Numbered from the stretch's first letter, positions 17,451 to 25,816 are shown. The stretch is 45,800 bases of DNA from an uncultured Selenomonadaceae bacterium (GCA_905235685.1 CAJOMO010000021.1:1-45800); one strand, 5' to 3'. Translations and numbers: made by a program. The notes: generated from the sequence alone by a model not told the origin.

Positions 17451-18564
17451 ATTTGCTCAGCGAAATTTGAAAACGGCGGCGAATTTCCCTGTCAGTCAGC
17501 GGGAAATTTTGCGGCACGGCGATATCGAATAAAAATTTTCGTCCGGCTTTGTACGGAACAACGCGAAAATCATGCAAAGTCAGCCGCGCGTCAATGGAAG
17601 TCAAAATTTCCTTCGCAACGGCAGCAAGTTTCGCATTTTCCGCGTTATCGGTGTCAATCGGATCAACGTGCAAAATCACCGTCAAATTAAATTCCGTGCT
17701 GAGCCGCCGCTCGATTTTGTCAATAATTTCGTGCGAAGTCAGCAAATCCAAATGCGCCGACATTTCCACGTGAACTGAAGCGAAACCGTGATTCGGTCCG
17801 TAGTCGTGAATTATCAAATCGTGGACGCCTAAAATTTGCGGCGTCTGCAAAATCATAGTTTTTATCCCGTCGATTAATTTAGGCGCGGGCGCTTCGCCCA
17901 AAAGCGGGTATGACGTTTCTTTTAGAGATTTCCAGCCGCCATAAAAAATAATTGCCGAAACGAAAATTCCCGCGAATCCGTCAGCGTTAATGTCAAAAAT
18001 TTGGTAAACAATCATTGTCAAAATTACAACGCCGGTTGAAATGCAGTCCATAAGGCTGTCGGTCGCCGCGGTAAACATTGCCGCCGAAGAAATTTTTTTG
18101 CCAACGCGCCGATAAAAAATTGTCAGCCCGATTTTCACCACGATTGACATAATCAGCATGGCAAAAGTAAATTCGTCGATATCAATGTCGTTGGGCTGAA
18201 TGAGCGCTTTAATCGAACTGGCGAATAAATTAATCCCGACAAAAATAATTGCCACCGCGACTAAAACTCCCGCCAAATATTCCGCTCTGCCATAACCGAA
18301 CGGGTGGCGTTCGTCGGCGGGTTGCGCGGCAATTTTAAATCCCAACAGCATTACAATTGAAGTGCCCATATCCGACAAATTATTGAACGCCTCGGCAATC
18401 AGCGAAACCGCGCCGCTCAAAATTCCAATGGCGAATTTCGCTGCAAACAAAAAAAGATTCGCGCAGATACCGATCATTCCGGCGAAAATCCCTTGACGTT
18501 TGCGCGCGTCAATGTTGCGCAGAAAATATTTCAAAATCACTTTTAAAAAATTGCTCCGTTTCAA
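17401..18564 (-). CDS. Cation diffusion facilitator (CDF) metal transporter
   Basis: A CDF-family metal/proton antiporter of the inner membrane, 387 residues with about six hydrophobic helices (residues 28-215) and a cytoplasmic ferredoxin-like domain. Family marks are ERHPFGYGRAEYL and SYPLLGEAP. The transport-site residues read N61xxxD65 in helix 2 (AEAFNNLSD) and DxxxD in helix 5 (TDSLMD), instead of the HxxxD usual in Zn transporters. An N-D/D-D set is, as far as I recall, known from Mn exporters of the MntE type, so Mn2+ export is a fair guess. The TTG start at 18564 lies inside the T-run of a terminator and has a poor Shine-Dalgarno, so the true start may be slightly downstream. It overlaps the preceding gene by 50 bases, tail to tail. 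Confidence 0.88.
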   Translation of the reverse strand: MKRSNFLKVILKYFLRNIDARKRQGIFAGMIGICANLFLFAAKFAIGILSGAVSLIAEAFNNLSDMGTSIVMLLGFKIAAQPADERHPFGYGRAEYLAGVLVAVAIIFVGINLFASSIKALIQPNDIDIDEFTFAMLIMSIVVKIGLTIFYRRVGKKISSAAMFTAATDSLMDCISTGVVILTMIVYQIFDINADGFAGIFVSAIIFYGGWKSLKETSYPLLGEAPAPKLIDGIKTMILQTPQILGVHDLIIHDYGPNHGFASVHVEMSAHLDLLTSHEIIDKIERRLSTEFNLTVILHVDPIDTDNAENAKLAAVAKEILTSIDARLTLHDFRVVPYKAGRKFLFDIAVPQNFPLTDREIRRRFQISLSKFNPKDYAAIHFDHQYC

Positions 18565-18600
18565 AAAAAATAAGCCTTCCCGAATTTAGGGGACGGCTTT
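18563..18600 (-). terminator. Intrinsic terminator of the NAD(P)-binding protein gene
   Basis: On the minus strand AAGCC...CCC pairs with GGG..GGCTT around the loop TAAATT, followed by A and eight T. It lies 33 bases after the stop at 18633, and its T-run contains the proposed CDF start. Confidence 0.7.
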
Positions 18601-18632
18601 TATTTTACAATATCGAAATGGAAATTACAAAT

Positions 18633-19262
18633 TTATTCGCGAACGACGGAAATTCTTTGCTGAATGTGGTTGCCCTTGGTTGCCTCGTCAATCATTGCAA
18701 CGGCATAATCGGCGTAGCTGATAATACTTTCGCCTTTGCTGTTGACGGTAAATTCTTCGCCCGCCAAAATGTATTTGCCGGTGCGTTCGCCCTTGGCTTG
18801 GAAATCGGCGGCGGGGCTAATGAACGTCCATTTAACATCATTGCGTTTGCGGAGCGCGAAAAGTTCATTTGCCTGTGCCTGCGCGAGCGGTTTAAAAGTA
18901 TCGGGGAAATCCGGCGCGCCCATAACTTGAGCAGTATGTTCTTTGTTGGTGAAAAGACTTCCAGCGCCGCCAACAATTAACAAACGCTTTTCAGTGCCGC
19001 TGATTAAATCGCAAAGGTGCTGACTGGTTTTAGTGTGATTTGAAAGTTCTTCCGGTTTCCACGCACCAAACGCGTCAATAATCACGTCGAAATCTTTCAA
19101 ATCGTCCTTCGTCAAAGCAAGAATATCTTTCGAGATAGACTTCTGCGCGACAGATTTATTTTCGCCGCGAGTAATAGCGGTAACGTCCAAACCACGATTA
19201 ACAGCTTCCTCAACGATTAAACGACCGGCTTTGCCATTGGCGGCAACTACTGCAATCTTCAT
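18633..19262 (-). CDS. NAD(P)H-binding atypical short-chain dehydrogenase-like protein
   Basis: A 209-residue Rossmann-fold protein of the NAD(P)H-binding (PF13460, YwnB/NmrA-like) type. The nucleotide loop is seen in MKIAVVAANGKAGRLIVEEA, followed by DVIIDAFGAW, LLIVGGAGSLF and WTFISPAADF. It lacks the YxxxK pair of classical SDRs. I start at 19262 with GGGGG upstream rather than at 19277. It is a single-gene unit with its own terminator and is divergent from larB. The substrate is unknown; family members act on quinones, isoprenoids or serve as redox sensors. Confidence 0.82.
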   Translation of the reverse strand: MKIAVVAANGKAGRLIVEEAVNRGLDVTAITRGENKSVAQKSISKDILALTKDDLKDFDVIIDAFGAWKPEELSNHTKTSQHLCDLISGTEKRLLIVGGAGSLFTNKEHTAQVMGAPDFPDTFKPLAQAQANELFALRKRNDVKWTFISPAADFQAKGERTGKYILAGEEFTVNSKGESIISYADYAVAMIDEATKGNHIQQRISVVRE

Positions 19263-19343
19263 ATTATCAGCCCCCAAAATTTATTTGCCTAAATTATACC
19301 GGCGCTGTAAAATATTTCAAGTAAAATTTGGAGCGTGATTAAT

Positions 19344-20096
19344 TTGACTGAAGAAAATTTGTTAAAAATCCTGCGCGAATATAAAAGCGGCAACGTCAGC
19401 GAAACCGAGGCGATTAATCAACTGAAAAATTTTGGCGTGGAAGATTTGGGCTTTGCGAATATCGACCACGCGCGCGAACTCAGGCAAGGTTTCCCCGAAG
19501 TTGTTTACGCCGCCGGTAAAACTAAGGAGCAACTACGCGCCATTTTTAAATCGCTGTATGAGCGCAGCACTGGAAATTTAATCGCCACTCGCGCAGATTT
19601 TGAAAAATATCAATTTCTGCTTGATGCCGTGCCGGAAGCTAAATTTGACGAAACTTCCAAAATGATTTATGTTGACCGGAAAATTATTGAGCGTCGCGCA
19701 GATAAAAAAATTTTGATTGTCAGCGCCGGTACAAGCGATTTGCCGGTTTGTGAAGAGGCGCGCTTGACTGCGTATCTTTGGGGCAATACCGTTGAGACTG
19801 CGTACGATTGCGGCGTGGCGGGGATTCATCGGCTTTTTGCTCATATGGAAGAAATTAAATCGGCGAATGTTATAATCGTGGTTGCCGGAATGGAAGGCGC
19901 GCTTGCAAGTGTTATCGGCGGCTTGACGGATAAGCCGGTTATTGCCGTGCCGACGAGCGTTGGTTATGGCGCGTCATTTAATGGATTAGCAGCTTTGCTT
20001 GCAATGCTGAATAGTTGTGCGTCCGGCGTTTCTGTTGTGAATATCGATAACGGATTCGGCGCGGGAGTTTTGGCAAGTAAAATCAATAGACTTTAG
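19344..20096 (+). CDS. larB: Nickel-pincer cofactor biosynthesis protein LarB
   Basis: LarB carboxylates and hydrolyses nicotinic acid adenine dinucleotide in the first step to the nickel-pincer nucleotide of lactate racemase-type enzymes. The 250-residue protein has the PurE-like C-terminal half: VSAGTSDLPVCEEA, the conserved Cys in AYDCGVAGIHR, VVAGMEGALASVIGGL and VPTSVGYGASFNGLAALL. TTG 19344 is preferred because GGAG (19330-19333) is 10 bases before it; GTG 19335 is only 1 base away from that site. The partners larC and larE are not beside it, so they must be elsewhere if the pathway works. Confidence 0.92.
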   Translation: MTEENLLKILREYKSGNVSETEAINQLKNFGVEDLGFANIDHARELRQGFPEVVYAAGKTKEQLRAIFKSLYERSTGNLIATRADFEKYQFLLDAVPEAKFDETSKMIYVDRKIIERRADKKILIVSAGTSDLPVCEEARLTAYLWGNTVETAYDCGVAGIHRLFAHMEEIKSANVIIVVAGMEGALASVIGGLTDKPVIAVPTSVGYGASFNGLAALLAMLNSCASGVSVVNIDNGFGAGVLASKINRL

Positions 20097-20160
20097 AAAA
20101 TTTTTGCTGTAAAATACGCCCGTTGACTTAAAATTGTCGAAGGGAGTATCAATAATTTTT

Positions 20161-21528
20161 ATGGGTAAAAAGAAAGGTTCACTTGCCGGTTTTCTAGTTC
20201 CGTCAATCATTGGAATTGCATTGTTCATGATTCCCGTACAGTATGACGATCAGTGGACAATTGTTGTAAAAATCATCGCCGATTTTATCAGTCAGTCGGT
20301 AAGTGATTTTTTACCGCTGCTGTGCGTGATAATCGTTACAATGTCGGCTGTACTGGGAATAATATTTTTGGGCAAACCGAATTTCATTGCAACGTACCCG
20401 ATAGTTGCGAATACATTTTCGACAACAGCTATTTGGGTTTTGATTAGAATAATCGGCGCGGTATTCATTTGGCTGACGTATCTTGGCGTGGACGCGGACG
20501 ACGAATCAAGCGGCGTAATTCACATGATAACTTCGCCGGACAATGGCGGCTTTGTGCTGAATGATTTGCTAACAGTTTTGGTGGTAATATTTTTGCTTGC
20601 AGGATTGTTATTGCCATTGCTGTTAGATTTTGGTTTGCTTGAATTTATCGGCGCAATGTTGACAAAGATAATGCGTCCGGTTTTCACAATTCCAGGTCGC
20701 GCAGCTGTCGACTGCATAACAAGTTGGATAGGCGACGGAACATTGGGCGTAATGTTGACGGCGAATCAGTATGAAGGCGGTTACTATTCAAAGCGTGAAG
20801 CGGCGATTATCTCAACAACATTCTCCGCGGTCTCGATAACATTTTCAATCGTGGTACTCGCGCAGGTCGGCTTGATGGAATATTTCGGCGCGTATTATTT
20901 GTTAATCTGCGCGATAGGAATTGTCTGCGCATTGATTATTCCAAGAATCCCGCCGCTGTCATTGAAGAAGGACGAATACCTTGTAAAAGGCAAAGCGATG
21001 GGCGAAAGTTTGCCGCGCGGTTATAATTCGTCGCTGCAATATGGTTTAGCATTGGCGAAACAACGCGTAGCTGAACATAAAGGTTTCGCGCAGTTCATGG
21101 AGAGCAGCTTTAAAAATGCGGCGGGTATGTGGTTTGGCGTGTTGCCGGTTGTAATGTGCATAGGAACATTGGCGCTTGTATTGGCTAATCACACTCCGAT
21201 TTTTGAAGTGCTTGGATTGCCATTTTTGCCGTTGCTGAATTTGTTGGACGTGCCGCAAGCCGCCGAAGTTTCCAAAACAATGATAGTCGGCTTTACAGAT
21301 ATGTTTACCCCGTCAATCATTGCCGCGAAAACAATTACCGTGCCAATGTCAAAATTCATCGTGGCGGTAATTTCGGTAACGCAACTGATTTATTTGTCCG
21401 AAGTCGGCGGATTGATTTTGGGCTCGAAAATCCCTGTGAATCTGCCGGAATTGTTTATCCTGTTCCTTGAGCGCACAATCATTAGCATTTTAATAGCCGC
21501 GCCAGCCGCACATTTTATTTTTAGTTGA
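20161..21528 (+). CDS. YjiH family membrane protein (nucleoside recognition / Gate domain)
   Basis: A 455-residue integral membrane protein with about ten hydrophobic segments. It matches the YjiH family, which contains the nucleoside-recognition (Gate) domain: LLLDFGLLEFIGAMLTKIM, PGRAAVDCITSWIGDGTLG, and VGFTDMFTPSIIA. Transport function is presumed, but the substrate has not been settled for this family. ATG 20161 is chosen; GGGAG lies about 14 bases upstream, which is long, and an in-frame TTG at 20134 is the alternative. The nhaC gene follows after 15 bases, so both are probably one unit. Confidence 0.85.
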   Translation: MGKKKGSLAGFLVPSIIGIALFMIPVQYDDQWTIVVKIIADFISQSVSDFLPLLCVIIVTMSAVLGIIFLGKPNFIATYPIVANTFSTTAIWVLIRIIGAVFIWLTYLGVDADDESSGVIHMITSPDNGGFVLNDLLTVLVVIFLLAGLLLPLLLDFGLLEFIGAMLTKIMRPVFTIPGRAAVDCITSWIGDGTLGVMLTANQYEGGYYSKREAAIISTTFSAVSITFSIVVLAQVGLMEYFGAYYLLICAIGIVCALIIPRIPPLSLKKDEYLVKGKAMGESLPRGYNSSLQYGLALAKQRVAEHKGFAQFMESSFKNAAGMWFGVLPVVMCIGTLALVLANHTPIFEVLGLPFLPLLNLLDVPQAAEVSKTMIVGFTDMFTPSIIAAKTITVPMSKFIVAVISVTQLIYLSEVGGLILGSKIPVNLPELFILFLERTIISILIAAPAAHFIFS

Positions 21529-21543
21529 AAGGTCTGTTAAAAA

Positions 21544-23040
21544 TTGGAAACATCAGCTGTATCACTCTTGCCGCCAATAATCACAATCATTTTGGCGCTG
21601 TTGACTAAGGAAGTTTATTTTTCGCTGATAATCGGAATATTCTCCGGCGCAATGTTATTCACGGACGGCGACTTTTTAAAATCGATAATCACATTTTTTG
21701 AAATAATGTCGGGCAAAATAGGCGGCAACGTAAATATTTTGGCGTTCCTGGCGATTTTGGGAATAATTGTTGCGGCGATAACAAAATCCGGAGCAACGCG
21801 GGCTTATGGCGAATGGGCGCGCCGCGTCATTTCCGGAAAAAAATCTGCGCTGGGCTTGACGGCGTTACTGGGAATGATGATTTTCATTGACGACTATTTT
21901 AACTGTTTGACAGTCGGAACGGTAATGCGCCCTGTGACTGACAAATTCAAAATCGCCCGTGCAAAACTGGCTTACATAATTGACGCGACAGCTGCGCCGA
22001 TTTGCATAATTGCGCCGGTTTCAAGCTGGGCGGCGGCGGTAGGCTCGTCGTTGCCGGAGGGAACAAACATTGACGGATTCGCGCTGTTTTTGGAGACGAT
22101 ACCTTTCAATCTGTACGCGATTTTGACAATGGTATTTATGATTTTTATAATCGTGAGTGGGCGCGACTATGCGACGATGGGCAAAGCTGTTCAGAAATTT
22201 GAAATTCCCGCCGAATATAAAAACACCGCCGACGAAGAAAAAAATTCGGGCGGCAACGGAAAAATTATCGATTTAGTTTTGCCGCTCCTGGTGCTGATTG
22301 CGGCGTGTATTTACGGTATGCTGTACACCGGCGGCATTAACGACGGCAAATCTATCGCAGACGCCTTTGCAGATTGTGACGCTTCGGCGGCGCTGGCTTT
22401 GGGCAGTTTTATTTCGCTGATATTCATTGGGCTGTTGTATTTGCCGCGCGGCGTTATCAAATTCGCTGAGTTCTGTGAATGTTTCGCGCAGGGCTTCAAG
22501 GCGATGGTTCCTGCGATATTTATTTTGTGCCTGGCGTGGACTTTGTCGGGAATTTGCGGCAACGATTATTTGAATTTGGGCAGCTACGTTGGAATGATTG
22601 TCCACGAACACGCGTCAATGGCAGTATTTTTGCCGGTAATATTTTTCTTAGTGGCGATAGGGCTTGCCTTTGCAACCGGAACGAGCTGGGGAACTTTCGG
22701 CATTTTGATACCAATCGCATTGGCGGTAATAACTTTAGCGCCAGAAACTTATCAAATGTTGGTATTGTGCATAGCGGCAATATTGTCGGGGGCGGTTGGC
22801 GGCGACCACGCTTCGCCGATATCCGATACAACGATATTGGCGTCTGCGGGTGCGCAATGCAGCCATCTTGAACACGTTGCAACTCAAGTGCCATATGTGC
22901 TGACGGTTTCGGCGTGCTGTATCGTCGGCTATTTGGTGGACGGCTTTACTCAAAATGGCTGGTTAGGGCTTGCGGTTAGCCTGGGCTGTTTGTTTTTAGT
23001 GATGTTCATTGTCAAAATGAAAGTTCCGGCGACCGAATAA
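21544..23040 (+). CDS. nhaC: NhaC family Na+/H+ antiporter
   Basis: A 498-residue antiporter-type membrane protein with about 12 hydrophobic helices. It carries NhaC-family landmarks such as GMMIFIDDYFNCLTVGTVMRP (residues about 114-134), DATAAPICIIAPVSSWAA, FATGTSWGTFGILIP and GDHASPISDTTILASAGA. Close relatives exchange malate/lactate or tyrosine with ions, so the exact substrate stays open. The start is TTG 21544, with AAAGG 11 bases upstream. It lies 15 bases after the YjiH-family gene. Hairpin element C begins 27 bases after its stop. Confidence 0.88.
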   Translation: METSAVSLLPPIITIILALLTKEVYFSLIIGIFSGAMLFTDGDFLKSIITFFEIMSGKIGGNVNILAFLAILGIIVAAITKSGATRAYGEWARRVISGKKSALGLTALLGMMIFIDDYFNCLTVGTVMRPVTDKFKIARAKLAYIIDATAAPICIIAPVSSWAAAVGSSLPEGTNIDGFALFLETIPFNLYAILTMVFMIFIIVSGRDYATMGKAVQKFEIPAEYKNTADEEKNSGGNGKIIDLVLPLLVLIAACIYGMLYTGGINDGKSIADAFADCDASAALALGSFISLIFIGLLYLPRGVIKFAEFCECFAQGFKAMVPAIFILCLAWTLSGICGNDYLNLGSYVGMIVHEHASMAVFLPVIFFLVAIGLAFATGTSWGTFGILIPIALAVITLAPETYQMLVLCIAAILSGAVGGDHASPISDTTILASAGAQCSHLEHVATQVPYVLTVSACCIVGYLVDGFTQNGWLGLAVSLGCLFLVMFIVKMKVPATE

Positions 23041-23067
23041 ATTTTTCAAAACCAAATCGAACTCCGA

Positions 23068-23171
23068 GGCGCGCAGGACGCGCGCCCGAACCCGCCCGCC
23101 GCTAATGAGCGTGAAGCGAATTATCCGGCGGGCTGTTTTCTTTGCTACTTTCTTTTGCGCCAAAAGAAAGT
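23068..23171 (+). repeat. Three-hairpin intergenic element, copy C
   Basis: Hairpin 1 pairs 23068-23074 with 23080-23086 (GGCGCGC, loop AGGAC). Hairpin 2 pairs 23094-23101 with 23126-23133 (GCCCGCCG/CGGCGGGC) and has a weaker inner stem. The box TTTCTTTGC follows, then hairpin 3, pairing 23147-23157 with 23161-23171 (ACTTTCTTTTG, loop CGC). Sequences differ from the other copies while pairing is kept. The flank before hairpin 1 (AATCGAACTCCGAG) is shared with copy A. There is no T-run, so it is not a plain terminator. Confidence 0.88.
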
Positions 23172-23183
23172 TGATACTGATTC

Positions 23184-23212
23184 TTGACCGTTTTTTTGGC
23201 TAATGTTAGAAT
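23184..23212 (+). promoter_or_regulatory. Sigma-70-type promoter of the cheY-cheX unit
   Basis: TTGACC at 23184-23189 and TAGAAT at 23207-23212 are 17 bases apart, 43 bases before the GTG start at 23255. Confidence 0.65.
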
Positions 23213-23254
23213 TACAACAGGATTGAGCTTAAAAATTCTGGGAGGGGTATTGTA

Positions 23255-23719
23255 GTGGAAAATGAAGGGCAAATTTCTAAGGGAACGCCGGTTAAATCCA
23301 GTGACGATAAAAAATTTCTGATATTGATTGTGGACGATTCAAAACTTTTGAGAAAAAAGCTGCGCGATGAATTAGAAAAACTTGATTGTGAAGTAATTGA
23401 GGCGGCGAATGGCAAAGACGCAATCGCGCTGGATTTGGAGCACGAACCGGACGGCGTCATTTTGGATATCGTCATGCCGGAAGTTGGGGGAATTGAGGCG
23501 TTGCAGGTTATGCGCGAAGTCACGCCGCTTGTTCCAATTGTAATGCTGTCGTCCGCCGGTACGCCGCAAAAATTAATGCAAACGCTGAAAATGGGCGCCA
23601 TCGATTTTATTCAAAAACCTTACACCAAAGAGCAGATTGTTCGCGCAGTGGAAACAATGAAACGAGTTCGTGCTAAAAATTTGAAAAAGGCGGCGGCTCT
23701 TGGCGGCGAAAGTCAATGA
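23255..23719 (+). CDS. CheY-like single-domain response regulator
   Basis: A stand-alone receiver domain of 154 residues with a 20-residue hydrophilic N-terminal extension. The acidic pair is in LIVDDSK, the phosphoacceptor is D71 in VILDIVMPEVGG, the switch Thr/Ser is in MLSSAG, and the invariant Lys is in IQKPY. No output domain follows; the C-terminus is a basic helix. GTG 23255 has a strong GGAGGGG upstream. Its stop overlaps the cheX start (ATGA), so the two are translationally coupled. Together with the flagellar genes this suggests a chemotaxis role, with CheX as its phosphatase. Confidence 0.88.
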   Translation: MENEGQISKGTPVKSSDDKKFLILIVDDSKLLRKKLRDELEKLDCEVIEAANGKDAIALDLEHEPDGVILDIVMPEVGGIEALQVMREVTPLVPIVMLSSAGTPQKLMQTLKMGAIDFIQKPYTKEQIVRAVETMKRVRAKNLKKAAALGGESQ

Positions 23720-24225
23720 GCAGCGTTGATTGGGAACAGTCAAATTCTTTCAAGGAATGTTATTCTGCGCTGTTTCACGTAATTCAGCTGGATTACGAAA
23801 TTGCCGCAGAGATTGTTAAAAGTTTCCAGGAATTTATTTTCGATACGCTTGATTCAAAAATTGTGAAGATATCGGCGGCGGCTCTTCCGGCGTCAGCAAA
23901 TTTCGGCGCGAGCGTCAGAACTGAGGGCAAAATCGCGTTCGTGATTGGAATTATGGCTGAAGAAAAAATTCTGCGCGAAATTGCCGAAGCTTACGAGCAT
24001 TTTCAAATTGATTCGCTCGAAGAAGAATACGACGCAGTTTCCGAAATGCTAAACGTCTTCACCGGTCATTTTATGATTAAACTTGCTGAAAAATTTGGTA
24101 TCGAAGAAGATTTAGATCCGCCGCGTTGCGGGCGCGCCAAAGAAAATATCGGCGTTATGAAAATTCACGTCAACACCGGCGCATTTTACCTGTACATCGG
24201 CAGGGAAGAAATTTTTCAAAATTAG
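23716..24225 (+). CDS. cheX: CheX-like chemotaxis phosphatase
   Basis: This 169-residue protein matches the CheC/CheX phosphatase pattern (D/S)xxxExxN at D106, E110 and N113 (DAVSEMLN), followed by the helix VFTGHFMIKLA. CheX-type proteins dephosphorylate CheY-P. It contains one such motif, as CheX does, whereas CheC has two. The start overlaps the CheY-like stop by four bases. The last ~130 bases of the gene are duplicated just downstream. The N-terminal 50 residues are less typical, so a CheX-related rather than orthologous protein is possible. Confidence 0.72.
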   Translation: MSSVDWEQSNSFKECYSALFHVIQLDYEIAAEIVKSFQEFIFDTLDSKIVKISAAALPASANFGASVRTEGKIAFVIGIMAEEKILREIAEAYEHFQIDSLEEEYDAVSEMLNVFTGHFMIKLAEKFGIEEDLDPPRCGRAKENIGVMKIHVNTGAFYLYIGREEIFQN

Positions 24226-24261
24226 ATTTTAAACAAGGCAATGGGCTAAAATTGCGAATTG

Positions 24262-24409
24262 CAAAAAAAATTCGGTATCAAAGAAAATTAGATTCTCCGC
24301 GTTAGGGGCGCGCCAAAGAAAATATCGGCGTCATGAAAATTCACGTCAACACCGGCGCGTTTTACCTGTACATCGGCGGGAAGAAATTTTTCAAAATTAG
24401 ATTGTAAAT
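24262..24409 (+). pseudogene. Duplicated, degenerate 3' end of cheX
   Basis: The stretch repeats about 24087-24234 (the last ~45 codons of cheX and its stop) at an offset near 176 bases. Shared runs include CGCGCCAAAGAAAATATCGG and the part encoding HVNTGAFYLYIG. Small indels and an early TAG (in AAAATTAGATTC) prevent it from coding the same protein. It fills most of the 298-base gap between cheX and flgM. Confidence 0.85.
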
Positions 24410-24432
24410 AATGTTAAAATGCAAGCGAGGCT

Positions 24433-24459
24433 TAAGAGTCGCGCTTTTTTTTTCGATAT
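24433..24459 (+). promoter_or_regulatory. Possible sigma-28-like promoter of flgM
   Basis: TAAG (24433-24436), 15 bases, then TTCGATAT (24452-24459) resembles TAAA-N15-GCCGATAT. Start of transcription would be near 24466, before the FlgM Shine-Dalgarno at 24511. A weak hairpin plus T9 overlaps the same bases, so it might instead be a terminator remnant. Confidence 0.35.
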
Positions 24460-24523
24460 GTTATTAAACGAAACCGTCAATTCAAATGGAGTTGGCGGCA
24501 AAAATTCACGGGTGGTGAAAGTC

Positions 24524-24808
24524 ATGATTGTCAATAATGTAAATTCGATGGCGAATCTGTATTCTTCAAACGCAGTCGTTGCAACGCGCTATGCAAATTC
24601 CGCTACCGGCGCGCGCAACATTCAAAAACGCGACGAACTTTCGCTGTCGAAGGAAGCTCAAAGTTTTAGCGAGATTCTGAAGAAATTGCGCGGTGAGTCT
24701 GAAGTTCGTCAAGATAAGGTCAAACAATACGAGCAGGCAGTTTCCGCCGGCACTTACAACGTTTCGGCAGAAAATATCGCAGCAAGTATCCTCTTGACCA
24801 GATTCTGA
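24524..24808 (+). CDS. flgM: Anti-sigma-28 factor FlgM
   Basis: FlgM binds and holds sigma-28 until the hook is finished and FlgM is exported. The 94-residue protein has a loose N-terminus and the typical C-terminal part: RDELSLSKEAQSFSEILKKL, then VKQYEQAVSAGTYNVSAENIAASIL (sigma-binding helices, residues about 66-90). I choose ATG 24524 with GGTGGTGAAA upstream over longer frames. It opens the run flgM-flgN-flgN-like-flgK-flgL, with the next gene 11 bases on. Confidence 0.9.
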   Translation: MIVNNVNSMANLYSSNAVVATRYANSATGARNIQKRDELSLSKEAQSFSEILKKLRGESEVRQDKVKQYEQAVSAGTYNVSAENIAASILLTRF

Positions 24809-24819
24809 GGCGGCAAAAT

Positions 24820-25302
24820 ATGTGGGAAGAATTAATTGACGTTCTCGGAAAAATTTGTCTGGCTTATGACGGCTTGACGAAACTTGGCGAAAAAAAACAC
24901 AACGCCCTCGTACTTATCGATATGAGCGGCTTGTCCAAAATCCTCGACGAAGAACAACTTATCGCCGCGAAAATTGAGAGCCTCGAAATTCAGCGCAGAA
25001 ATATCCTGCACGAACTTTCCAAAACCAACAGCGCAATTTCCGCCGCAACCAAAGCCGAAGATTTGTACAGAAACGCCCCCACGCGGGCTATCGAAAATCG
25101 GCTTGTCAGCTTACACAAATTGCTCACCAAAAACGTTAACGCGGCTGTCAAAATTCGGGACAATAATCAAGTTCTCGCGCAGGGCGCATTGGACGCCGTC
25201 AAGTATCATCTCAACCGTTTAAGCAACGCCGCCGTCCAGCCAACTTACGGCAAATCCGGCGGTATCGTCACTCACCAGCAGAAATTCGACTATCAAGCTT
25301 AG
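24820..25302 (+). CDS. flgN: FlgN-like flagellar export chaperone
   Basis: A 160-residue, largely helical, coiled-coil-prone protein with the FlgN-like N-terminus MWEELIDVLGKICLAYDGLT, where the family starts with W/L-rich helices. FlgN keeps FlgK and FlgL export-ready in the cytoplasm. The position between flgM and flgK is the usual one. GAGGCGG precedes the ATG. The C-terminal tail (THQQKFDYQA) is not conserved as far as I know. Similarity in this family is weak, and the call rests partly on order. Confidence 0.78.
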   Translation: MWEELIDVLGKICLAYDGLTKLGEKKHNALVLIDMSGLSKILDEEQLIAAKIESLEIQRRNILHELSKTNSAISAATKAEDLYRNAPTRAIENRLVSLHKLLTKNVNAAVKIRDNNQVLAQGALDAVKYHLNRLSNAAVQPTYGKSGGIVTHQQKFDYQA

Positions 25303-25330
25303 AGCTTTGAATTGACAATCGAGGTGGATA

Positions 25331-25789
25331 ATGGACGAGGTAATTGCTATTTTGAGGGAACAGACAATTCTTTGCAATCGACTGCTGAAATTGTTCGCCG
25401 AATTGACCGATTTACTCAAAAAAAATTCGCTGGATATGGTACAGGCTGTTCGGAAGATCGAGCCCGTTATCAAGGAACTTTCCGGAAATTCGATACGCTC
25501 ACAAAATTTTTTGGACAGAATGCGCGCCAAAAATTTCAGCGATTTCCTAAATTCGCAGGAGCAAAGCGGTAAACGCGACGTTGCGGAAAGTCTTTTGAAA
25601 CAGGCGAATAATCTTCAGACGCAAATTAAAAATGCAACGGCTACTTTGAAACGCTTGACTAAAAACGGTATGGATTTTGTGAATTTCAATATCAACGTCA
25701 TGTCGCGCAGTTCAACAAACGTAGCGTACGGCGCGGAGGCAACCACCGGCACTCAGAGCAACCGCCGCATTTTTGATACCAATGTCTAA
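25331..25789 (+). CDS. Second FlgN-like / flagellar helical protein
   Basis: A 152-residue helical protein directly before flgK (27 bases). Its start, MDEVIAILREQTILCNRLLKLFAELTDLLK (residues 1-30), looks like the first helix of FlgN-type chaperones. A second long helix runs through about residues 80-112, and the tail is Ser/Thr/Asn-rich. GAGGTGG precedes the ATG. It could be a chaperone dedicated to FlgK or FlgL, with the gene at 24820 serving the other. Family membership is inferred from position and helix pattern only. Confidence 0.6.
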   Translation: MDEVIAILREQTILCNRLLKLFAELTDLLKKNSLDMVQAVRKIEPVIKELSGNSIRSQNFLDRMRAKNFSDFLNSQEQSGKRDVAESLLKQANNLQTQIKNATATLKRLTKNGMDFVNFNINVMSRSSTNVAYGAEATTGTQSNRRIFDTNV

Positions 25790-25816
25790 GCTTTACTCAC
25801 AAAGGAGCTAATTGCG

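Noticed and set aside
24424..24453. Strong terminator before flgM
   Set aside because: The GCGA/TCGC stem is only four pairs with a poorly paired interior; the T9 run alone is not sufficient evidence.
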